38,988 nucleotides of DNA, taken from the IMG/VR virus record IMGVR_UViG_3300030419_007281, positions 1 through 38,988 of that record; one strand, 5' to 3'. Below the pieces are notes generated by a model. That model saw nothing but the letters and a program-made list of their open reading frames with translations. It was not told the origin of the DNA and did no database searches. This stretch comes from a virus. Both the position numbers and the translations under genes were made by a program. The first letter of the stretch is position 1, and each line of letters starts with the position of its first letter. Below are positions 38,831-38,988 of this stretch, one piece after another.

Positions 38831-38988
38831 TTAAAGACCTAATTCATCTTCGAACTCAGGTTCTTCTTCAGGCTGGTTAGCTGGCTCAGGTACACTTGGT
38901 TCAGGTAACTCTTGCTGCAACTCGTCTTCGAACTTCTTAAAATAAAGATCTAAGTTGATTAAAAGATAATCATAGAAAATATCACGAT
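38831..38988 (-). CDS. C-terminal end of an acidic protein, cut by the right edge
   Basis: The minus strand is open from the right edge to TAA at 38831, at least 52 codons. It reads DIFYDYLLINLDLYFKKFED and then a Pro/Glu-rich tail (PEPANQPEEEPEFEDELGL). The composition (helix followed by an acidic Pro-rich end) is protein-like. No family can be assigned from this piece. The 78 bases between it and the HTH gene hold only AT-rich sequence with a weak promoter-like pair. Confidence 0.6.
   Translation of the reverse strand, partial: RDIFYDYLLINLDLYFKKFEDELQQELPEPSVPEPANQPEEEPEFEDELGL

Overview
The window reads as part of a tailed, contractile-tail (T4-like, probably aquatic) bacteriophage genome. 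The evidence is a set of tail-spike proteins with a shared gp5-like N-terminal domain, a gp55-like late sigma factor, PhoH, a phage ClpP, a UV-damage endonuclease of the UvdE family, HNH and RecB-like nucleases, two tRNAs and very dense packing. The DNA is AT-rich. All but one of the genes lie on the minus strand, so transcription runs from high to low coordinates. The host cannot be named from the sequence; the cell-wall hydrolases point to a bacterium with peptidoglycan.

Layout. (1) 1-10122, tail/baseplate: a giant structural protein cut by the left edge, a spike/hub-associated protein with an HxH motif, and three tandem paralogues. The paralogues share one N-terminal domain but end in an amidase, a muramidase and an SGNH esterase respectively. 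(2) 10127-11918, small regulatory block: a gp55-like late sigma factor with an FmdB-type zinc ribbon, a small membrane protein and two unknowns. (3) 11923-27914, a 16 kb glycan cluster whose genes overlap at almost every junction: nucleotide-sugar enzymes, seven glycosyltransferases, two 2-oxoglutarate oxygenases, a methyltransferase, a NodB-like deacetylase, a B12/radical-SAM enzyme, and a sulfation pair (APS kinase plus sulfotransferase). (4) 27923-36179, DNA metabolism and accessory genes: RecB-like nuclease, zinc metallopeptidase, PIN-PhoH, a secreted trypsin-like protease (the only plus-strand gene), ClpP, HNH, two virion-like Cys-rich or basic proteins, and UvdE. (5) 36223-38988: a tiny possible membrane peptide, tRNA-Thr, tRNA-Arg, two small genes, an FtsZ/tubulin-like GTPase with a long structured leader, a Fis-like HTH protein, and the C-terminus of an acidic protein cut by the right edge.

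The genes suggest a phage that makes and decorates a surface glycan (including sulfation), perforates a modified cell wall with several different enzymes carried on one spike architecture, and may build a cytoskeletal filament. The strongest whole-window signal is the apparent complete absence of CCWGG (the Dcm/EcoRII site). Every Pro-Gly codon pair I checked uses CCC or CCG. The glycan genes obey the same rule, so they do not look recently acquired.
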